NCBI GenBank assembly: GCA_030838265.1
Contig: JAUTXA010000168.1
Location: 1 to 8,263, forward strand
From: Actinomycetota bacterium
GTDB lineage: Bacteria; Actinomycetota; Acidimicrobiia; Acidimicrobiales; BP-101
Length of the DNA stretch: 8,263 nt
Direction: 5' to 3'
Shown here piece after piece: positions 4,100 to 8,263 of this stretch. A program made the translations under genes and the position numbers. The notes under the pieces were generated by a model. That model saw only the letters and a list, made by a program, of their open reading frames with translations. It ran no database searches and was not told the origin of the DNA. Within the stretch, counting starts at the first letter, position 1, and each line of letters begins with the position of its first letter.

Positions 4100-5978
4100 A
4101 GGTCGTCGACCCGGCCGGCGACCGGCCCACCGTGATTGTCACCGTCGAACCCTTGTCGGCCTTGGTGCCGGCGTTGGGGCTCTGGTCGAGCACCCGGCCG
4201 TTCTCCGACGAGTGGGTGGTGAACTGATCCTGGGACACCACGTGGAAACCGGCGTTCTGCAGGGTCTGGGTGGCCTGGGTCTGGGTCATCCCCATCACGT
4301 CGGGCACGGTGACCTGCTCGGGCCCGGACGACACGACGAGGGTCACGGTCGAGCCTTCGTCCACGGCGGTGCCCGCGGCTGGGTCGGTGCGGATGACGCT
4401 GCCGTCGGCCACCGTCGACGAGGCCTCGTGGGTCGTCTTGGTCTTGAGCTTCTTGGCCCCGAGGTCGTTGGCCGCCTCGGTGGCGTCCTTGCCCGACTCG
4501 TCAGGGACGACGACCTTGGCCTTGCCACTCGACACGGTCAGGGTGATGGTCGACCCCTTGGCCGCGTCGGTGTTGGCCTTTGGGTCCTGGGCGAGGACCT
4601 CGCCCGCCGGCTTGGTGTCGTCGGGCTGCTCGTTGACCTGCACGTTGAAGCCCACCCCCCGCAGGGTGTCGCTGGCGTCATTGACCGTCTGGCCCACGAC
4701 GTCGGGCACCTTGATAGGGGCGGCGCCGGCGCTGACCTTGATGGTGACGGACGAGCCCGACTTGGCCTTGGCCCCGCCGGACGGGCTCTGGTCGAACACG
4801 ATGCCGGCGTCGGCGTCGTTGGCCTCCTGTAGCTCCTTCACCTTGAAGCCGGCGCTGGTGAGGATGCTCTTGGCCTCGGTGTCGGTCTTCGAGGTCACCG
4901 TCGGGACGGTGGTCTGCTTGGTGCTCGATCCCCCGACACCGAGCGTGCGCCCCACCAGGAAGAGGATGAGGCCGAGCAGGCCGAGCAGGACGAACAGAAG
5001 GACCACGTAGGCGCCGGTGCGGCGGTGCGGCTCCTCGTAGACGTCGGCGGCGGGGACGGCCCGGGTGGCCGAGGCCGCGGGCTGCAAGGTGGTGACGGGG
5101 ACGGCCTGGGTCGCCTGCTGGGCCGGTGCGGGCGTGGCCAGCACACCCCGTCCCCCCCGGAAGCGCAGCAGATCGGCCCGGAGATCCTCGGCCGAGCTGT
5201 ACCGCATGCCCGGGTCCTTGGCCATGGCCGTCATGACCACGGCCTCGAAGGGAGCGGGGATGTTGGGCTGCAGGCTGCGGGGCGCCGGTGGCTCCTCGCC
5301 CACGTGCTTGTAGGCCACGGCCACCGGGTTGTCACCCTTGAACGGGGGCTGGCCGGTGACCATCTCGTAGAGCACGACGCCGAGGGAGTAGACGTCGCTG
5401 CGGGGGTCGATCGACAAGCCCTGGGCCTGCTCGGGCGAGAAGTAGGTGGCCGTCCCCATGACGGCGCCGGTCTGGGTGAGGTTCTCGGTGGTGTTGGCGG
5501 CCCGGGCGATGCCGAAGTCGGCGACCTTCACGTTGCCGACGGTGTCGATGAGGACGTTGCCGGGCTTGACGTCGCGGTGGATGACTCCGTTGCGGTGAGC
5601 GAAGGCCAGGGCGGCGGCCACGTCGGCCCCGATGGCCGCGGCCCGGTCGGCCAGCAGGGGCCCTTCGGTCTGGATGACGTTGGCCAGGGTCCGCCCGTCG
5701 ATGTACTCCATGACGATGAAGTACGTGCCTTCCTCCTCGCCCCAGTCGTAGATCGACACGATGTTGGGATGGCTCAGGTTGGCGGCGGCCTGGGCCTCTC
5801 GCCGGAAGCGCTCGACGAAGGAGCGGTCGACCGACAGCTCCGGGAAGAGGATCTTCAGGGCGACCGGTCGGTCGAGCAGCTGGTCGTGGGCCAGGTAGAC
5901 CTCAGCCATGCCGCCGCGGGCCACCCGACGGACGAGCTCGTAGCGGCCGTTGAAGACCTGGGGGCCGCGGTCAGACAT
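4086..5978 (-). CDS. pknB: Serine/threonine protein kinase PknB with four PASTA repeats
   Basis: This transmembrane eukaryotic-type kinase couples cell-wall state to growth and division. Of its 630 residues, the kinase domain spans 13-272. It has a glycine-rich loop (ARGGMAEVY, 20-28), Lys42 in VALK, Glu61 of helix C, HRDVKPGN (134-141, catalytic Asp136), DFG (154-156) and activation-loop TQT (Thr168, Thr170). The TQT residues match the autophosphorylated Thr171/Thr173 of M. tuberculosis PknB. SPEQ (181-184) is also present. A Pro/Ala/Thr-rich juxtamembrane stretch leads to one membrane helix (323-343). Four extracellular PASTA repeats follow (about 353-417, 420-485, 487-553, 555-618), then a Ser/Thr-rich tail. 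PASTA repeats bind muropeptides or lipid II. The ATG at 5978 lies 11 bases after the pbpA stop without a clear Shine-Dalgarno, so it is co-transcribed and probably coupled. It is the last gene of the rodA-pbpA-pknB operon here; no pknA copy lies between pbpA and pknB. Confidence 0.97.
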   Translation of the reverse strand: MSDRGPQVFNGRYELVRRVARGGMAEVYLAHDQLLDRPVALKILFPELSVDRSFVERFRREAQAAANLSHPNIVSIYDWGEEEGTYFIVMEYIDGRTLANVIQTEGPLLADRAAAIGADVAAALAFAHRNGVIHRDVKPGNVLIDTVGNVKVADFGIARAANTTENLTQTGAVMGTATYFSPEQAQGLSIDPRSDVYSLGVVLYEMVTGQPPFKGDNPVAVAYKHVGEEPPAPRSLQPNIPAPFEAVVMTAMAKDPGMRYSSAEDLRADLLRFRGGRGVLATPAPAQQATQAVPVTTLQPAASATRAVPAADVYEEPHRRTGAYVVLLFVLLGLLGLILFLVGRTLGVGGSSTKQTTVPTVTSKTDTEAKSILTSAGFKVKELQEANDADAGIVFDQSPSGGAKAKSGSSVTIKVSAGAAPIKVPDVVGQTVNDASDTLRGVGFNVQVNEQPDDTKPAGEVLAQDPKANTDAAKGSTITLTVSSGKAKVVVPDESGKDATEAANDLGAKKLKTKTTHEASSTVADGSVIRTDPAAGTAVDEGSTVTLVVSSGPEQVTVPDVMGMTQTQATQTLQNAGFHVVSQDQFTTHSSENGRVLDQSPNAGTKADKGSTVTITVGRSPAGSTTSTTA

Positions 5979-5989
5979 GGCCGGTCAGC

Positions 5990-7447
5990 CTACGGGGCAG
6001 CCAGCGCCGCTTGCATGACGGCCTTGGCGATGGGAGCGGCGATCTTCCCGCCGGTGGCGTCACCGACGCCCGGCTGGTCCTCGACGATGACGGCGATGGC
6101 GATCTTGGGAGCGGCGGCCGGAGCGAAGGCGATGAACCAGGCGTGGGCGGTGTTGCGCCCGGTCTGAGCGGTGCCCGTCTTGCCGGCCACGTCGATGCCG
6201 GGCAGCCGGGCCGCTGTCCCGGTGCCGGCCCTGACCACGCCGATCATGAGGTCACGGAGGCGGGCGGCGTTCTCGGCCGACATGGCCCGCATCCAAGGCT
6301 CGGCCCCCATCTGGCGCACGACGGTGCCCTCGCTGTCGCGCACCTCGGCCATGACATGGGGCTTCATGACGACGCCGCCGTTGGCGACCCCCGCGGCGAC
6401 GAGGGCCATCTGCAGCGGCGTGGCCGCCACGTCCTGCTGGCCGATGGCCGACTTGGCCAGGGCGGGGAGGTCGTGGGCGAAGGCGCTGGCGTCGGGGAAC
6501 TTGCCCTGGGCGACCGCCGGCAGGTCGAGGGGCGGACGGTGGTCGAACCCGAAGGCCATGGCCTGCGACGCCAGCTTGTCGGCCCCGAGGTCGAGCCCCA
6601 TCTGGGCGAAGGCGGTGTTGCACGAGATGCGCAGGATGTCGTTCAGGCTTCCGCCACAGCGCTCGCCGCCGAAGTTCGACAGGCGCTGGTGGTTGGTCTG
6701 GGGAAGCTCGATCGAGGTCTCCGAGGGGTAGACCTTGGTGGTCAGATCGGGGGCTTTCTCGAGGGCCGCGGCCGAGGTCACCACCTTGAAGGTCGAGCCC
6801 GGGAAGAACCGCTCGCGGTAGGCGCGGGGGAGCATGGGGTGGCTCGGATCGGCCTGGTAGCGCGACCACGACACCGCCACGTCCTTGGTGGCGTGCGAGG
6901 CCAGCAGGTTCGGGTCGTAGGAGGGGAAGCTCCAGAGGGCGAGGATGTTCCCGTTGGTCGGGTCGAGGGCGACGACGGCCCCCTTCTTGTTGCCGAGGGC
7001 GTCCTTGGCCACCTGCTGGAGCTTCGACGACAGGGTCAGGGTGACGTTGCCGAACTGCTGGCGGTCGCTCTTGAGGAGGTTGAGCGGGTTGACGACGCGG
7101 GCCCGCTGGGCGCTGCCGTTCAGCTCGCTGTCGTAGGTCTGCTCGACCCCTTCCGTCCCGTAGGTGAAGGAGAAGTAGCCCGTGATCTGAGCGAAGAGGT
7201 CGGGTTGGGGGTACTGGCGCTGGTACTTGAACCCGTCGTTCGAGGGGACGGACTGGGCGACGACCACGCCGTCGGAGGTCTGGATGGCACCGCGGGCGTG
7301 AGCGAAGGTGGCCAGGGCCAGCCTCGTGTTACGGGGGTCATGGGCGAGCTTGTGGGCGTCGACCACTTGTAGGTAGTTGAGCTGCAAGAAGAGGGCGACG
7401 AAGAGCGCCATCAACACGATGCCCACGCCCCGGATCTGGCGGTTCAC
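5990..7447 (-). CDS. pbpA: Penicillin-binding protein PbpA (class B transpeptidase)
   Basis: This D,D-transpeptidase cross-links peptidoglycan and works with the SEDS polymerase encoded just upstream. It has 485 residues, like mycobacterial PbpA (about 490). An N-terminal membrane anchor (about 6-23) precedes a dimerisation/pedestal region with the class B signature (ARGAIQTSDGVVVA, 51-64) and GTEGVEQTYDSELNG (97-111). The transpeptidase domain (about 155-480) carries STFK with nucleophile Ser218 and Lys221, SCN (275-277) and KTGTA (423-427). All three motifs are intact, so the enzyme should be active and penicillin-sensitive. Cys264 (ERCGG) and Cys276 could pair outside the cell, which is an inference. 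The GTG start at 7447 overlaps the rodA stop as GTGA, with AGAGG four bases upstream, indicating translational coupling. In mycobacteria PbpA is a substrate of PknB and is needed for septation. Confidence 0.96.
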   Translation of the reverse strand: MNRQIRGVGIVLMALFVALFLQLNYLQVVDAHKLAHDPRNTRLALATFAHARGAIQTSDGVVVAQSVPSNDGFKYQRQYPQPDLFAQITGYFSFTYGTEGVEQTYDSELNGSAQRARVVNPLNLLKSDRQQFGNVTLTLSSKLQQVAKDALGNKKGAVVALDPTNGNILALWSFPSYDPNLLASHATKDVAVSWSRYQADPSHPMLPRAYRERFFPGSTFKVVTSAAALEKAPDLTTKVYPSETSIELPQTNHQRLSNFGGERCGGSLNDILRISCNTAFAQMGLDLGADKLASQAMAFGFDHRPPLDLPAVAQGKFPDASAFAHDLPALAKSAIGQQDVAATPLQMALVAAGVANGGVVMKPHVMAEVRDSEGTVVRQMGAEPWMRAMSAENAARLRDLMIGVVRAGTGTAARLPGIDVAGKTGTAQTGRNTAHAWFIAFAPAAAPKIAIAVIVEDQPGVGDATGGKIAAPIAKAVMQAALAAP

Positions 7448-8263
7448 GCCGCCTCTTCGCGGACGGGGCGAGCGATCAGCGACGCGTCGCGAGAGCGCGC
7501 CGCGTTGGCGTCAGAGATGCGCAGCAGCAAGGCGAGCAGGATGTAGTTGGCCACCAGTGAGGACCCGCCATAGGAGACGAAGGGCAGCGTCACGCCGGTG
7601 AGGGGGATGAGGCGGATGACGCCGCCGATGATGATGAAGGACTGGACGCCGATGATGACGGTGAGCCCGGTGGCCAGCAGCTGCTCGAAGGGTCGCTCGG
7701 CCCTCAGGGCGATGCGCAGGCCAGCCCCCACCATCAGCAGGAAGGCGGCCACCACGGCAACGGTGCCGAGGAGGCCGAGCTCCTCGCCGATGGCGGCGAA
7801 GATGAAGTCGGTGGTGGCGGCCGGGATGCGCTGCGGGCTGCCCAGCGCCAGGCCGGTGCCGGCGATGCCCCCCGTGCCGATGGCGAACAGCCCCTGGATC
7901 ACCTGGTAGCCCTTGCCCGCGGCGTCGGGCCAGGGGTTGCGCCAGACCTGTACCCGCTCCTGCACGTGGCTGAAGATCTTGTACGCGGCCAGCGACCCGA
8001 AGGCGAAGAGCCCGGCGCCGATGCCGAGGTAGGCCGTCTTGGCCGTGGCCACCCAGAGCATGGCGATGAAGATGGTGAAGAAGAGCAGGGAGGATCCCAG
8101 GTCCTTCTCGGCTGTCATCACCACCAGTGAGGCGCCCCACGCCAGCACGATGGGACCGAGGACGCGCGCGCTCGGCAGCCGACCCCGTCCGAAGTCGGAG
8201 AGGACGCCTTGCTTGTCGATGAGGTAGGAGGCGAAGAAGATGGCCAGGGCGATCTTGGCCATC
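7444..8263 (-). CDS. rodA: SEDS peptidoglycan glycosyltransferase RodA (partial, N-terminus beyond window)
   Basis: This is the C-terminal 272 or so residues of a polytopic SEDS family protein, which polymerises lipid II into glycan strands. The frame runs off the right edge. The first Met seen (8260-8262) is probably internal, because MAKIALAIFFASYL matches the mid-protein block preceding the catalytic loop in RodA/FtsW, whose full length is about 380-470. Numbering from that Met, AEKDLGSSL holds the conserved catalytic Asp54. The extracellular segment with VWRNPWPDAAGKGYQ (106-120) is followed by GEELGLLG (159-166) and the family signature LTGVTLPFVSYGGSSL (221-236). At least six membrane helices are visible. 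The RodA assignment over FtsW comes from its position directly before pbpA and pknB, as in Rv0017c; sequence alone fits both. The last four bases overlap pbpA. Confidence 0.93.
   Translation of the reverse strand, partial: MAKIALAIFFASYLIDKQGVLSDFGRGRLPSARVLGPIVLAWGASLVVMTAEKDLGSSLLFFTIFIAMLWVATAKTAYLGIGAGLFAFGSLAAYKIFSHVQERVQVWRNPWPDAAGKGYQVIQGLFAIGTGGIAGTGLALGSPQRIPAATTDFIFAAIGEELGLLGTVAVVAAFLLMVGAGLRIALRAERPFEQLLATGLTVIIGVQSFIIIGGVIRLIPLTGVTLPFVSYGGSSLVANYILLALLLRISDANAARSRDASLIARPVREEAA

Noticed and set aside
4270..5010. Long open frames antisense to pknB (also 3744-4832 and 5025-6167)
   Set aside because: They mirror the GC-rich codon pattern of pknB, have biased composition and no domain, and cover conserved kinase and PASTA coding sequence.
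6011..7372. 453-codon open frame antisense to pbpA
   Set aside because: It is a shadow frame with repetitive Gly/Val/Leu/Asp composition. The opposite strand encodes all three transpeptidase motifs intact.

Overview
The window is a dense, high-G+C actinobacterial chromosome segment. Its gene order crgA - DUF881 gene - pabA/trpG - pknB - pbpA - rodA matches the cell-division and peptidoglycan-control locus known from Mycobacterium (Rv0011c to Rv0017c) and Streptomyces. Phylum Actinomycetota is well supported. Placement outside the classic mycobacteria and streptomycetes, for example in Acidimicrobiia, is a guess. It rests on the absence of pknA, the absence of the sortase E gene, and an embedded two-component pair.

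Layout. 1-87 (+): C-terminal end of a thiolase. 97-1308 (-): soluble GAF-HisKA-HATPase histidine kinase. 1351-1596 (+): 81-residue membrane-anchored protein with a Cys/His cluster. 1601-1888 (-): CrgA. 1906-2610 (+): DUF881 membrane coiled-coil protein. 2621-3487 (-): response regulator with a degenerate GGDEF output domain. 3506-4099 (+): glutamine amidotransferase of the PabA/TrpG type. 4086-5978 (-): PknB with four PASTA repeats. 5990-7447 (-): PbpA. 7444-8263 (-): RodA, cut by the window end. The last three form one operon read leftwards, whose promoter lies beyond the right edge.

How the genes work together. RodA (SEDS glycosyltransferase) and PbpA (class B transpeptidase) form the usual polymerase/cross-linker pair. 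PknB senses cell-wall fragments or lipid II through its PASTA repeats and phosphorylates division and wall proteins. CrgA is a small divisome membrane protein. The histidine kinase and the receiver/pseudo-GGDEF protein lie on either side of crgA and DUF881, which makes them candidate partners. PabA supplies folate or tryptophan precursors and is a conserved passenger of this locus.

Organisation. No stretch over 300 bases lacks a gene. All noncoding gaps together come to 111 bases, the longest being 42. The first eight genes alternate strand without exception, so every junction is either head-to-head with almost no promoter room or tail-to-tail with no room for a normal terminator. Two of the head-to-head gaps, crgA/DUF881 and response regulator/pabA, share one layout. 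A TANCCT -10-like box lies 6-7 bases before the ATG of one gene, as in leaderless transcripts. The same bases on the other strand form a GAGG Shine-Dalgarno core 8 bases before a GTG start.

I see no tRNA or rRNA gene, CRISPR array, insertion sequence or phage gene. The most unusual items are the pseudo-GGDEF response regulator, the small Cys/His membrane protein, and the overlapping promoter/RBS layout. I do not see a clear new multi-gene system.
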